A program made the translations under genes and the position numbers. Of a stretch of 10,362 bases of DNA, positions 1-6,827 are shown one piece after another. The stretch is taken from NCBI GenBank assembly GCA_027322375.1, contig DAHVRS010000134.1, positions 1 through 10,362 on the forward strand, read 5' to 3'. Origin of the DNA: Brachybacterium sp. (GTDB taxonomy: Bacteria > Actinomycetota > Actinomycetes > Actinomycetales > Dermabacteraceae). How positions within the stretch are numbered: the first letter of the stretch is position 1; each line of letters begins with the position of its first letter. Under the pieces are notes generated by a model that did no database searches, was not told the DNA's origin, and worked only from the letters and a program-made list of their open reading frames with translations.

Positions 1-140
1 GAGAGGGTGCGGTGGTCGAGGGCAGCGGGCTGACCGGGATGCGCGAGCGCCTCGGTCCCGGGGCCGCGCTGAGCACCCGCCGCGAGCACGGCACCTTCAC
101 CCTCGATGTCCGCTTCGACGCCCCGGGAGGGACCCGATGA
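1..140 (+). CDS. Sensor histidine kinase, C-terminal end (partial)
   Basis: Only the last 45 or so codons are in the window, in the frame whose codons start at position 3, ending with TGA at 138-140. The translated end contains GSGLTGMRERL, which matches the G2 region of the HATPase domain in HisKA_3 (NarX/DesK-type) kinases, where a glycine-rich turn is followed by GMRERL. These kinases autophosphorylate a histidine and pass the phosphate to a NarL-type partner. The stop overlaps the start of the response regulator by four bases (ATGA at 137-140), so the two are translationally coupled and almost certainly form one two-component system. The signal sensed cannot be judged because the input domain lies outside the window. 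Confidence 0.85.
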   Translation, partial: EGAVVEGSGLTGMRERLGPGAALSTRREHGTFTLDVRFDAPGGTR

Positions 141-763
141 CCGCCGATTCCCCCGCCGCGCTGCGCGTGGTCCTCGTCGACGACGAGAACCTGATCCGCT
201 CCGCGCTCGCCACGATGCTGTCCCTCGAGGCGGACCTGGAGGTGCGTGGGGAGGCGGCGACACTCGCCGAGGGCGAGCGCCTGGTCCGGGTCGAGCAGCC
301 TGAGGTCGCCGTGCTGGACCTGCAGCTGCCCGACGGCGACGGGCTCGAGCTCGCCGCCCGGATCGCCGGGGCCTCCCCCGCCACCCGCTGCCTGATCCTC
401 ACCTCGCACGCTCGGCCCGGCTACCTCAAGCGGGCGCTGGCCCAGGGCGTGCTGGGCTTCCTTCCCAAGACCACCTCCGCCGACCAGCTCGCCCGGGCGG
501 TGCGTGCGGTGGCCGCGGGGCGGCGCGTCATCGACCCGGAGCTCGCGGCGGAGACGATCGCCTCCGGGGACTCGCCGCTGACCCCCCGCGAGGCCGATGT
601 GCTCGAGTACGCGGCTGATGGTGCCGCGATCGAACAGATCGCGCGCCGCGCCCACCTCGCGGAGGGCACGGTGCGCAACTACCTCTCCAGCGCCCAGGCG
701 AAGCTGCAGGCGGCGAACCGCCACGAGGCGGTTGCGGTAGCCCGCCGCCAGGGCTGGATCTGA
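137..763 (+). CDS. NarL/LuxR-family two-component response regulator
   Basis: A 208-residue DNA-binding response regulator of normal family length. The receiver domain covers roughly residues 9-125: the acidic pair D15/D16, phospho-acceptor D61 in the context VLDLQLPDGDG, conserved T89 (ILTSHA) and K111 (FLPKTT) are all present. The C-terminal LuxR-type helix-turn-helix runs from about residue 148 (LTPREADVLEYAADG) through AEGTVRNYLSSAQAKL to the end. Phosphorylation by the upstream kinase should promote dimerisation and promoter binding. The start at 137 is favoured by the ATGA overlap with the kinase stop. The arrangement resembles DesK/DesR-like pairs, but the regulated genes are unknown; the convergent toxin-antitoxin pair downstream is not an obvious target. 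Confidence 0.92.
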   Translation: MTADSPAALRVVLVDDENLIRSALATMLSLEADLEVRGEAATLAEGERLVRVEQPEVAVLDLQLPDGDGLELAARIAGASPATRCLILTSHARPGYLKRALAQGVLGFLPKTTSADQLARAVRAVAAGRRVIDPELAAETIASGDSPLTPREADVLEYAADGAAIEQIARRAHLAEGTVRNYLSSAQAKLQAANRHEAVAVARRQGWI

Positions 764-818
764 GCGTCAGGCATGCACCGTCGTCCCGGAGATGCGGCAG
801 GTGGCGACGGACTGCAGA

Positions 819-1208
819 TCACCAGATCCGCTCGACCCCCGAGAGCGCGTCGAATGCCGCGTCTGCACTGATCAGGGGAATTCCACGACGCAGGGACTGC
901 GCACCGATCATCCGATCGAAGGGATCACGATTCCCCCAGACGAGGGACCCCGCGACGAGTGCGTCGGCGGTGTCGACCGACAGCGAGTCCGCGTGCCAGG
1001 CCCGCAGGTGGTCACCGTAGTCGAGGACGAGGAACTCAGCTCCGGGAAGCTTGCCGATGCGCACCTTCGCCGCGATCTCCCACGCGCTCACCGCGGACAC
1101 CCACACCACGGTGTCGAGGTCCGCGAGGATCTCATGCGCTTGTGCCGTGATCTTCTCCGGCTCCGTCATCGCCCAGACGACCACGTGAGTGTCGACCAGC
1201 ACTTCCAT
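819..1208 (-). CDS. VapC-like PIN-domain toxin (ribonuclease)
   Basis: A 129-residue PIN-domain protein, typical of VapC toxins, which are Mg/Mn-dependent endoribonucleases inhibited by a cognate antitoxin. The expected acidic active-site residues are visible: D6 in MEVLVDTHVVVWA, E44 in SAWEIA, D95 (with D98) in RDPFDRM, and D116 in ISADAAFD. The reading frame is open further upstream to 1343, but the PIN fold begins at the ATG at 1208, and the antitoxin stop overlaps this start by one base (TGATG on the minus strand), so 1208 is the likely start. It ends 55 bp from the convergent response regulator. Target RNA is unknown; VapC toxins usually cut tRNA or rRNA. Confidence 0.87.
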   Translation of the reverse strand: MEVLVDTHVVVWAMTEPEKITAQAHEILADLDTVVWVSAVSAWEIAAKVRIGKLPGAEFLVLDYGDHLRAWHADSLSVDTADALVAGSLVWGNRDPFDRMIGAQSLRRGIPLISADAAFDALSGVERIW

Positions 1209-1480
1209 CAGGCGCCGCCCTCCCATGCAGCCAGCTGCTCCTCGGGAAGCTCCTCGAAGAAGGACTCGGGGAGGCGGTAGCGGAGGAATCCGAAGGGCCT
1301 GGTCGGAACGTCCTGTTCCTGAGGAGCGACGGGGACGAGCCATGCCATCGGAGTGGAGCCCCGTGCGATCGTGATCTCAGCACCGCCTTCGACATCTCGG
1401 AGCAGGGCGGACAGCCGCGTCTTGGCATCCTGCACCTTGACCGTCCTGGGGCCGGGGCCCGTCGCCTCCGCTGCGCTCAT
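1208..1480 (-). CDS. Phd/YefM/VapB-type antitoxin
   Basis: A small protein of about 90 residues directly upstream of the PIN toxin, with the overlap and gene order (antitoxin first) usual for type II toxin-antitoxin operons. The N-terminal segment VKVQDAKTRLSALLRDVEGG followed by ITIARGSTPMAWLVPV matches the Phd/YefM DNA-binding fold (E/DAKT.LS.LL, then a strand ending in AxLVP). The acidic C-terminal tail (ESFFEELPEEQLAAWE) would be the toxin-neutralising part. The ATG at 1480 is chosen, but a GTG at 1435 with AGGA 8 bases upstream would start the conserved fold almost directly and is a serious alternative; the GGAG near 1480 is very close to the ATG. Expected to repress its own promoter through the palindromes at 1481-1553. 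Confidence 0.8.
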   Translation of the reverse strand: MSAAEATGPGPRTVKVQDAKTRLSALLRDVEGGAEITIARGSTPMAWLVPVAPQEQDVPTRPFGFLRYRLPESFFEELPEEQLAAWEGGA

Positions 1481-1553
1481 GGCTCCAGCGTGGAGCCAGG
1501 TTGACCATCGTGGAAGAGCTCTGGTCAACCTGCCTCTCACAACCTGGTCAGGT
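1481..1553 (-). promoter_or_regulatory. Palindromic operator/leader of the toxin-antitoxin operon
   Basis: The 90 bp between the antitoxin start and the transporter gene hold three inverted repeats. CAGGTTGACCA (1497-1507) is perfectly matched by TGGTCAACCTG (1522-1532). ACCTG-GT-CAGGT lies at 1542-1553. A 7-bp hairpin with a 3-base loop (1481-1497) sits against the antitoxin ATG and holds its GGAG in the stem. The hexamer TGGTCA or its complement occurs at 1502, 1522 and 1545, about two helical turns apart, as expected for cooperative antitoxin binding. The second arm reads TTGACC on the minus strand and could be a -35 element; I see no convincing -10. A terminator role for the 11-bp repeat after the transporter operon is also possible. 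Confidence 0.55.
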
Positions 1554-1569
1554 CACGGTCGGGACCTGC

Positions 1570-2592
1570 TCAGCCTGCCGCGTTCTCCGCGAAGCTCGCG
1601 TCGACGATGCTGGTGACGTCCAGCGGCTCCTCGTAGGTGATCTGCCCGGCCTCGATCCACACAGCCTGCATCGCCTCGAGCTGGTCGGGCTGCGGGGCGA
1701 GGTCGGGGAGGTAGGTGTACATCGGGGAGGCCTTCAGCACCTCGATGTCCTGGCCGAGGGTGTCGGCGAGGATCTGGTAGACCTCATCGGTCTGCTTCCC
1801 GTCGTCGGAGAGCTCCTGCGCCCCCTTGGCGAGCGCGGTGAAGAAGCCCTGGGCGAGGTCGGCGCTCGCGAACGTCTCGGAGTACATCACGCCCGTGCCG
1901 GTGGTGCCCTTGGCGGGCACGGCGAGCGGCGAGGCGACGCCCGCCTCCTCCATGGCGGAGGAGAAGGGTGCCGACGGGGTGGCGGCGTCGACGGAGCCGT
2001 TGGTGAGCGCGGGCTCCTGGTCGGGGGTGGCGAGGTTGGAGATCTCCACGTCGTTGAGGGTCAGCCCACCCTCCTCGAGCATCGCGGCGAGGAGGTAGCC
2101 GCCCGTCGCGCCGGGGCCGCCGGCGACGCCGATGGTGCGTCCCTTGAGGTCCGCGACCTCGGTGACGGTGCCGTCGTCCAGCAGGTCCTGGCGGACCTCG
2201 AGCGCGGTGGGCGAGTTCTCGGGGTCGCCCGGGGAGATGCCCATGGAGCCGACGACCTTGAACGCGACGCCCTGCTCGAGGGCGTTGAACATGCCGGCGC
2301 TGAACCCGGCGACCATCACGTCGAGCTGGTCGTTGGCGAGCATCGGCACGCCGTCCTGGCCGGACTTCAGCGGGGTGAGCTCGAGGGTGATGCCCTCTTC
2401 CTCGAAGTAGCCCTTCGCGTCCGCGACGTACAGCGGGGAGAACAGGGCCGAGGGCAGGTGGCCCACCCGGACGGTGCCGGAGGCGGTGCCGCCGCCGGAG
2501 GTGTCCTCGCCGGTGACGGCGGAGCCGCAGGCGGCGAGGGTGCCGCCGAGGGCGGTGGCGGCAGTGAGGGAGAGAAGGGTGCGACGTCGCAT
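1570..2592 (-). CDS. ABC transporter substrate-binding lipoprotein (NMT1/SsuA/TauA-like)
   Basis: A 340-residue extracytoplasmic solute-binding protein. Residues 1-22 form a lipoprotein signal: RRR, a hydrophobic stretch, then lipobox LAAC with the acylated cysteine at 22, followed by a Ser/Gly/Thr-rich linker. The mature part starts with TVRVGHLPSALFSPLYVADA and GYFEEEGITLEL (about 40-72), then DLKGRTIGVAGGPGATGG (148-165), the pattern of the NMT1/SsuA/TauA/NrtA superfamily that binds sulfonates, nitrate, taurine or pyrimidine precursors. Substrate cannot be assigned from sequence alone. The ATG at 2592 is preceded by AAGGAG at a suitable distance; the frame stays open upstream only by chance. 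It is the last gene of the importer operon, 98 bp after the permease. Confidence 0.88.
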   Translation of the reverse strand: MRRRTLLSLTAATALGGTLAACGSAVTGEDTSGGGTASGTVRVGHLPSALFSPLYVADAKGYFEEEGITLELTPLKSGQDGVPMLANDQLDVMVAGFSAGMFNALEQGVAFKVVGSMGISPGDPENSPTALEVRQDLLDDGTVTEVADLKGRTIGVAGGPGATGGYLLAAMLEEGGLTLNDVEISNLATPDQEPALTNGSVDAATPSAPFSSAMEEAGVASPLAVPAKGTTGTGVMYSETFASADLAQGFFTALAKGAQELSDDGKQTDEVYQILADTLGQDIEVLKASPMYTYLPDLAPQPDQLEAMQAVWIEAGQITYEEPLDVTSIVDASFAENAAG

Positions 2593-2656
2593 CGGTGCTC
2601 CTTGGTGTGCGGTGAGGTGGAGTTCTGGGGTGGGGTATGGGGTCGGGGGCCGACGA

Positions 2657-2670
2657 GTGCAGGTCTGCAC
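2657..2670. promoter_or_regulatory. 14-bp inverted repeat between permease and binding-protein genes
   Basis: GTGCAG-GT-CTGCAC lies in the 98-bp gap between the permease stop and the binding-protein start. The heptamer GCAGGTC inside it recurs at 2686-2692, overlapping the permease stop. It may be a regulator site or a small mRNA hairpin that sets the higher expression usually needed for a binding protein. No promoter elements are evident, so the role is a guess. Confidence 0.3.
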
Positions 2671-2690
2671 GCGCCGGTCATGCAGGCAGG

Positions 2691-3560
2691 TCAGCGCTCG
2701 CGGCGCCAGGGCAGCAGCAGCGTCTCGGAGCGGCTGAGGAGCGTGGTGACCACCGCGCCGATCAGGCCGATGACCACGAGGCCCACGTAGAGCTTCTCCG
2801 GGATGAACAGCTGCCAGGAGTTCCAGATCAGGTAGCCGAGCCCGGTGGTGGTCGCACCGGTGAACTCGACGGCCGTGACGACTACGACGGCGGTGCCGGT
2901 CGCGGTGCGCAGGCCCGAGAACACGAAGGGCATCGCGCCGGGCAGCACCACGTGGCGGAAGCGGGCCAGGCCCGTCGCGCCGTAGGCGGCACCCGCCTCG
3001 AGGAGCTTGCGGTCGATCGCCCACACGCCGGAGACGGTGTTGATCTGCATGATGAAGAAGGTCGTGATGAACACGGCGATGATCTTCGGCAGCTCGGTGG
3101 GCCCGAAGATCATCAGCAGGATCGGGAAGATCGCGATCTTCGGCAGCGGGTAGAGCGCGGAGAACAGCGGGCCGAGCGCCGCGTTCAGCGCGCGGGAGGA
3201 GCCCATCAGCAATCCCACGACGATCCCGGCGAGCGCGCCGAGCCCGCCGCCCACGCCGAGCCGCATGAGGGTGGGCGCGGTGTGCTCCCACAGCTCGCCG
3301 CTGAGGATCATCTCCCAACCCGCGGTGAGGATCCGCGTGGGCGGCGGGAAGAAGCGCGGGTCGATGATCTGGCCGCGCGCGCACAGCTCCCACAGCACCA
3401 GCAGCAGGATCGGGGTGGTGATCGCGAGGATGAGGTCGCGCGTGGCGAGGCGGCGGTCGCGGGCGCGCTGGGCGCGGGCGGCGACGAGGGTGCGCTGGGC
3501 GCGGGTATCCGCGCTCATGCTGGCGGTGGCGCTCGTGCTGGCGCTGGTCTTGGCGCTCAT
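2691..3560 (-). CDS. ABC transporter permease (SsuC/TauC/NrtB-like)
   Basis: A 289-residue integral membrane protein of the BPD_transp_1 family. About six hydrophobic segments are visible (around residues 42-57, 101-119, 130-152, 155-172, 219-235 and 259-276). The ATPase-docking EAA loop is at 188-208, beginning EAGAAYGATG and ending VVLPGA, close to the EAA---G-----LP consensus. The long Ala/Ser/Arg-rich N-terminus (residues 1-40) is cytoplasmic. The first ATG at 3560 overlaps the ATPase stop by four bases (ATGA); a second ATG at 3518 is possible but lacks that overlap. It should form a homodimeric channel with the ATPase encoded just upstream and receive substrate from the downstream lipoprotein. 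Confidence 0.9.
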   Translation of the reverse strand: MSAKTSASTSATASMSADTRAQRTLVAARAQRARDRRLATRDLILAITTPILLLVLWELCARGQIIDPRFFPPPTRILTAGWEMILSGELWEHTAPTLMRLGVGGGLGALAGIVVGLLMGSSRALNAALGPLFSALYPLPKIAIFPILLMIFGPTELPKIIAVFITTFFIMQINTVSGVWAIDRKLLEAGAAYGATGLARFRHVVLPGAMPFVFSGLRTATGTAVVVVTAVEFTGATTTGLGYLIWNSWQLFIPEKLYVGLVVIGLIGAVVTTLLSRSETLLLPWRRER

Positions 3561-4354
3561 GCGGTCTCCTCAGCGGTGCGGGCGTCCTCGCGCAGCAGCT
3601 CCCAGATGCGGGCGCGCAGTGCGGAGTAGGCGGGGTCGCGCTCGATGTCGAAGGAGCGCGGGCGGTCGAAGGGGACGGTGATGTCCTCGCGCAGAGTGCC
3701 GGGGCGGCCGGACATGACGATCACGCGGTCGGAGAGGATGATCGCCTCGTCGATGTCGTGGGTGACCATGAGGACGGTCTTGCGCTCCGCCTCCCACAGG
3801 GCGATGAGCTCCTCCTGCATGAGCATGCGGGTCTGGGCGTCCAGCGCCCCGAGCGGCTCGTCCATCAGCAGCACCGAGGAGCCGGTCGCGAAGGCGCGCG
3901 CTATCGCGACGCGCTGGCGCATGCCGCCGGAGAGCTGATGAGGGTAGGAGTCGGCGAAGTCGGCCAGGCGCACGCGCTCGAGCCAGTCACGGGCGATGCC
4001 CAGCCGCTCCGTCTTCCCTGTCCCGCTCATGCGCAGGCCGAACGCCACGTTCTCCAGCACCGTCATCCAGGGGAAGACGCCGTGCTCCTGGAACACGAAG
4101 GCGGCGGGGATCGGGCTGCTGGCTTCGGGCATGGTCACGCTTCCGACGGTGCGCTCCTCGAGCCCGCCGAGGATCCGCAGGAAGGTGGACTTCCCGCAAC
4201 CGGAGGGGCCCACGATGCAGGTGAAGGAGCCGGGCTCGAGGGAGAGGGAGAAGTCCTCGAGCGCCCAGACAGGGTCGGTGCCGGAGAAGAAGACCTTCGA
4301 GACATCCTCGGCGACGACAGCGTCGACGGGCGCGACAGATGGGGTGGCGTGCAT
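3557..4354 (-). CDS. ABC transporter ATP-binding protein (SsuB/TauB/NrtD-like)
   Basis: A complete 265-residue ATPase. Walker A GPSGCGKST is at 49-57, Q-loop glutamine at 89 (FVFQEHGVFPW), signature LSGGMRQR at 141-148, Walker B VLLMDEP at 161-167, D-loop LGALD at 168-172 and switch histidine H199 (VTHDIDEA). The FQEH...FPW and GMRQRVAIARA contexts are characteristic of the nitrate/sulfonate/taurine importer ATPases. The ATG at 4354 has AGGAG five bases upstream. It is the first gene of the ATPase-permease-binding-protein operon. The 155 bp upstream, up to the tadA stop, should carry the promoter, but no good -35/-10 pair is visible; the only AT-rich patch is near 4441-4454. Confidence 0.93.
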   Translation of the reverse strand: MHATPSVAPVDAVVAEDVSKVFFSGTDPVWALEDFSLSLEPGSFTCIVGPSGCGKSTFLRILGGLEERTVGSVTMPEASSPIPAAFVFQEHGVFPWMTVLENVAFGLRMSGTGKTERLGIARDWLERVRLADFADSYPHQLSGGMRQRVAIARAFATGSSVLLMDEPLGALDAQTRMLMQEELIALWEAERKTVLMVTHDIDEAIILSDRVIVMSGRPGTLREDITVPFDRPRSFDIERDPAYSALRARIWELLREDARTAEETA

Positions 4355-4463
4355 ACGTGCTCCTGGTCCTCGGGGCGGGCGGCGTCATCGGCGACCGGCG
4401 GGGACATGCGAGGTCGAACAGGGACGGGCGGACAGCATCCACAGGTTAATCGATCGTCTCGGA

Positions 4464-4485
4464 GTGCGGACGCCCCATCCCGCAC
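4464..4485 (-). terminator. Possible terminator hairpin after tadA
   Basis: A perfect 6-bp stem GTGCGG/CCGCAC (4464-4469 with 4480-4485) with a 10-base loop lies about 25 bases past the tadA stop in the direction of transcription. There is no T-run, which is common for actinobacterial terminators but leaves the call weak. Confidence 0.35.
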
Positions 4486-4509
4486 ATCGGACGGCTGGCG
4501 CGGGCAGGC

Positions 4510-5037
4510 TCAGCGCTTGCGTCGAGCGCGGAAGAAGTCGCGCAGAAGGTCGCCGCACTCCTGCCCGCGCACCCCGGTGGTGAGCTCGACGCGATGGTTC
4601 AGCCGCGGCTCGCGCACCAGGTCGTAGAGGGATCCGGCCGCTCCGGCCTTGGGGTCCATCGCGCCGAGGACCACCCGCTGCACGCGGGAGAGCACGATCG
4701 CGCCCGCGCACATCGTGCACGGCTCGAGGGTGACGACAAGCGTCGCGCCGGTGAGGTTCCAGCGACCGGTCGCGCGGGCCGCGGCGCGCAGTGCGAGGAT
4801 CTCGGCGTGAGCGGTCGGGTCCTCGTCGGCCTCGCGCCGGTTGCCGGCGGTGGCGAGGACCGTCCCGTCGGCCGCAATGACGACGGCGCCGATGGGGACG
4901 TCGGCGGGCTCGCGGTCGGCTGCGGCGCGGGCCTCGGCGAGCGCGAGGCCCATGAGCTCGTCGTCGGAGAGAGGCTCTGCGCCGGGAAGGAGCACGTCGT
5001 CGGCACTGCGCTCGGCGTCGGGGAGGGGGTCGGTCAT
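4510..5037 (-). CDS. tadA: tRNA-specific adenosine deaminase TadA
   Basis: A 175-residue zinc-dependent deaminase that should convert A34 to inosine in the anticodon of tRNA-Arg(ACG). The catalytic motif TAHAE places zinc ligand H77 and proton-shuttle E79; the PCTMC motif at 106-110 gives zinc ligands C107 and C110. DVPIGAVV (46-53), N66 and GRWNLTGATL also match TadA, and the C-terminal RGQECGDLLRDFFRARRKR is the usual helix after the core. The protein carries about 28 extra N-terminal residues compared with the core; an internal ATG (M29) would remove them. The start at 5037 is favoured because its ATG overlaps the upstream reductase stop (ATGA). Other CMP/dCMP-family deaminases are alternatives, but this motif set fits TadA best. 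Confidence 0.88.
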   Translation of the reverse strand: MTDPLPDAERSADDVLLPGAEPLSDDELMGLALAEARAAADREPADVPIGAVVIAADGTVLATAGNRREADEDPTAHAEILALRAAARATGRWNLTGATLVVTLEPCTMCAGAIVLSRVQRVVLGAMDPKAGAAGSLYDLVREPRLNHRVELTTGVRGQECGDLLRDFFRARRKR

Positions 5038-5588
5038 GCGCTCCATGATCCCGCACCGCGCACGCGGTATCGGGCCTCGACGAAGCCGGCGTTCTTCCCG
5101 ATCTCGAGCAGCTCGAGGTCGAGCGCTGCGGTGCACAGCGGACGTCCTGAGCCCAGCAGGACGGGCGCGATCGAGACGTCGATGAGGTCGAGCATCCCAT
5201 CGGCCGCGCACTGGGCCGCGAGATCGCCGCCGCCGACGATCCACACCTCCTTCTCCCCCGCCAGCTCCTCGAGCTCGGCGCGGAGCGACGCGGGAGTGCC
5301 CGCGCGGGCACGGATGGTGGGAACGATGGGATCTAGCGGCCGATGGGTGAGGACGACGGTGGGCTGCGTGTACGGCCAGGCCCATTCGCCGGCGACGTCG
5401 AGATGCTCGATGATCCAGTCGTAGGTGGTGCGGCCCATGACCACCACCCCGACCCCCTCGATGAACCTGTGGTAGTCCAGCAGGTTGCTCTCCTCCTGGG
5501 GCTGGGAGAGGAGCCAATCCAGGCTGTCCTCGGCATCGGCGAGGAAGCCGTCGAGCGAGGTCGCGGTGTAGTAGCGGTAGGTGGTCAT
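5034..5588 (-). CDS. RibD-C/dihydrofolate reductase-like NADPH oxidoreductase
   Basis: A 184-residue protein of the RibD C-terminal/DHFR-like superfamily (YyaP/YwjB type). Recognisable parts are [13 protein letters not shown] (6-18), VVMGRTTYD (49-57), [12 protein letters not shown] (115-126, the nucleotide-binding turn) and [11 protein letters not shown] (141-151). Members are usually called dihydrofolate reductase family proteins, but the physiological substrate is rarely known, and true folate reduction is not implied. The ATG at 5588 has GAGGAG six bases upstream; the frame is open to 5657, but the fold begins at 5588. Its stop overlaps the tadA start, so the two form an operon reading away from upp. 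No promoter was identified in the 101-bp divergent gap. Confidence 0.86.
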   Translation of the reverse strand: MTTYRYYTATSLDGFLADAEDSLDWLLSQPQEESNLLDYHRFIEGVGVVVMGRTTYDWIIEHLDVAGEWAWPYTQPTVVLTHRPLDPIVPTIRARAGTPASLRAELEELAGEKEVWIVGGGDLAAQCAADGMLDLIDVSIAPVLLGSGRPLCTAALDLELLEIGKNAGFVEARYRVRGAGSWSA

Positions 5589-5652
5589 GGCGGACTCCTC
5601 GCGCCGGCGGTGATGTGCGTGCGAGAGCATCCTCTCCCCCTCTCCCAACGAG

Positions 5653-5689
5653 CGCACGTGCGGGGTCGGGCTCCGGTAGATTCAGCCCC
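5653..5689 (+). promoter_or_regulatory. Candidate upp promoter with palindrome at the -35 position
   Basis: TAGATT (5677-5682) is a fair -10 hexamer (4/6 to TATAAT) that ends seven bases before the upp ATG, so transcription would begin at or next to the start codon. No Shine-Dalgarno sequence precedes the ATG, which fits a leaderless mRNA. In place of a normal -35 there is a perfect 10-bp palindrome CGCACGTGCG (5653-5662), which may be a regulator site shared with the divergent reductase gene. Confidence 0.45.
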
Positions 5690-6328
5690 ATGCGCGTTCT
5701 CGAGATCGACCATCCCCTCGTCGCCCACAAGCTGTCGGTGCTGCGCAATCGCGCGACCCGCTCCTCGGTGTTCCGCCAGCTGGCCGACGAGCTCGTGACC
5801 CTCCTGGCCTACGAGGCGACGCGCAACGTCGCCGTCGCGCCGGTGGAGATCGAGACGCCGGTGACCACGATGACCGGCACCCGCCTCACGGACCCCAAGC
5901 CCATGGTCGTCCCGATCCTCCGCGCGGGGCTCGGCATGCTGGACGGGCTCACCCGCCTGCTGCCCACCGCCGAGGTGGGCTTCCTGGGCATGGTCCGCAA
6001 TGACGAGACCCTCGAGGTCACGACCTACGCGAACCGCCTGCCCGATGACCTCTCGGGGCGTCAGTGCTTCGTGCTGGATCCGATGCTCGCCACGGGCCAC
6101 ACCCTGATCGCCTCGTGCGAGTACCTCCACGAGCGCGGCGCGAAGGACATCACCTGCGTGACGCTGCTGTGCGCGCCGGAGGGACTGACAGCGCTCGAGG
6201 AGCAGCTGGACCCCTCGATCGACCTCACCGTCGTCACCGCCGCGATCGACGAGAAGCTCGATGAGAAGGGCTACATCGTGCCCGGCCTCGGTGATGCTGG
6301 CGACCGCCTGTTCGGTGTCGTCGACTGA
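5690..6328 (+). CDS. upp: Uracil phosphoribosyltransferase
   Basis: A 212-residue UPRT, full length, making UMP from uracil and PRPP in pyrimidine salvage. The N-terminus [20 protein letters not shown] is typical; [14 protein letters not shown] (73-86), the PRPP loop [11 protein letters not shown] (128-138), and the uracil-binding C-terminal segment [16 protein letters not shown] (194-209) are all present. Within the PRPP loop the residue after ATG is histidine rather than the glycine seen in many bacterial enzymes. The ATG at 5690 is chosen because homology starts there; the frame upstream is open to 5615 but lacks family similarity. The stop codon lies inside the first copy of the 56-bp tandem repeat. 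Confidence 0.95.
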   Translation: MRVLEIDHPLVAHKLSVLRNRATRSSVFRQLADELVTLLAYEATRNVAVAPVEIETPVTTMTGTRLTDPKPMVVPILRAGLGMLDGLTRLLPTAEVGFLGMVRNDETLEVTTYANRLPDDLSGRQCFVLDPMLATGHTLIASCEYLHERGAKDITCVTLLCAPEGLTALEEQLDPSIDLTVVTAAIDEKLDEKGYIVPGLGDAGDRLFGVVD

Positions 6329-6440
6329 TCGACGTACTGGCGAGGCACGAGCCGGTAGGAGATCAGTCAGCAGGTAGAGCCTGATCGACGTACTGGCGAG
6401 GCACGAGCCGGGAGGAGATCAGTCAGCAGGTAGAGCCTGA
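6325..6440. repeat. Tandem duplication of a 56-bp unit at the end of upp
   Basis: Two adjacent copies, 6325-6380 and 6381-6436, differ at one base (T6356 versus G6412) and are followed by CTGA, the first four bases of a third unit. CTGA therefore borders the array at 6325, 6381 and 6437, as expected for a duplication between short direct repeats. The first CTGA contains the upp stop codon. Each unit can fold: CTGATC pairs with GATCAG (6325-6330 with 6361-6366), and inside it TACTGGC pairs with GCCGGTA (6335-6341 with 6351-6357, one G-T pair). The single difference weakens the inner stem of copy two. It could act as the upp terminator region or as a structured RNA. Confidence 0.93.
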
Positions 6441-6514
6441 GCTGCTCCCGGGTTTGACCCCCTCCGTGGCCAGGGTGATGAGGCGTCCGCTGTCGCCGAG
6501 CCCCTGGAGGTCCC

Positions 6515-6817
6515 GTGTTCCTCAGTGTCCATGAGCAGGAGCGCCTGCTGGTCCATCTGGCCGGCAAGCTCGCGCTGGAGCGGAAGGAGCGAGGGCTCAA
6601 GCCGAACCTCCCCGAAGCGACCGCGCTGATCACCTCCTACCTCCTCGAAGGTGCGCGCGACGGCCAGTCCGTCGCGGACCTGATGGAGGGCGGCCGCTAC
6701 GTGCACAGCCGCGACGACGTCATGGAGGGCGTGCCCGAGATGCTCGCGCAGGTGCAGGTCGAGGCCACGTTCCCGGACGGGACGAAGCTGGTCACCGTCA
6801 TGCACCCGGTGCAGTGA
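6515..6817 (+). CDS. ureA: Urease subunit gamma
   Basis: A complete 100-residue UreA, the expected size of this non-catalytic subunit of the (UreABC)3 enzyme. Family landmarks run the whole length: [57 protein letters not shown] and [15 protein letters not shown]. The start is a GTG at 6515 with GGAGG at 6506-6510. It is the first gene of the urease cluster. A TTGACC at 6454-6459 could be a -35 element, but no good -10 follows. Unlike the genes after ureB, this one shows no damage. Confidence 0.95.
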   Translation: MFLSVHEQERLLVHLAGKLALERKERGLKPNLPEATALITSYLLEGARDGQSVADLMEGGRYVHSRDDVMEGVPEMLAQVQVEATFPDGTKLVTVMHPVQ

Positions 6818-6827
6818 AGGAGGCACG

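Noticed and set aside
778..810. Imperfect 8-bp stem between the convergent response regulator and vapC
   Set aside because: One G-T pair, a 17-base loop and no T-run; too weak to call as a terminator.
2580..2591. 12-bp perfect palindrome TGCGACGTCGCA over the binding-protein start codon
   Set aside because: It encodes the Arg-Arg-Arg of the signal peptide; probably a by-product of CG-rich Arg codons.
1501..2790. A 429-codon plus-strand open frame antisense to the binding-protein gene
   Set aside because: Repetitive Gly/Glu/Val/Arg composition typical of the complement of GC-rich genes, no domain; the minus strand has a clear lipoprotein.
2593..3393. Upstream extension of the binding-protein frame to 3393
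   Set aside because: This part is the out-of-frame shadow of the permease; the lipoprotein signal and ribosome-binding site fix the start at 2592.
4355..4509. TPP riboswitch upstream of the importer, since NMT1-type binding proteins can serve thiamine precursors
   Set aside because: The conserved CUGAGA and related core motifs are absent.
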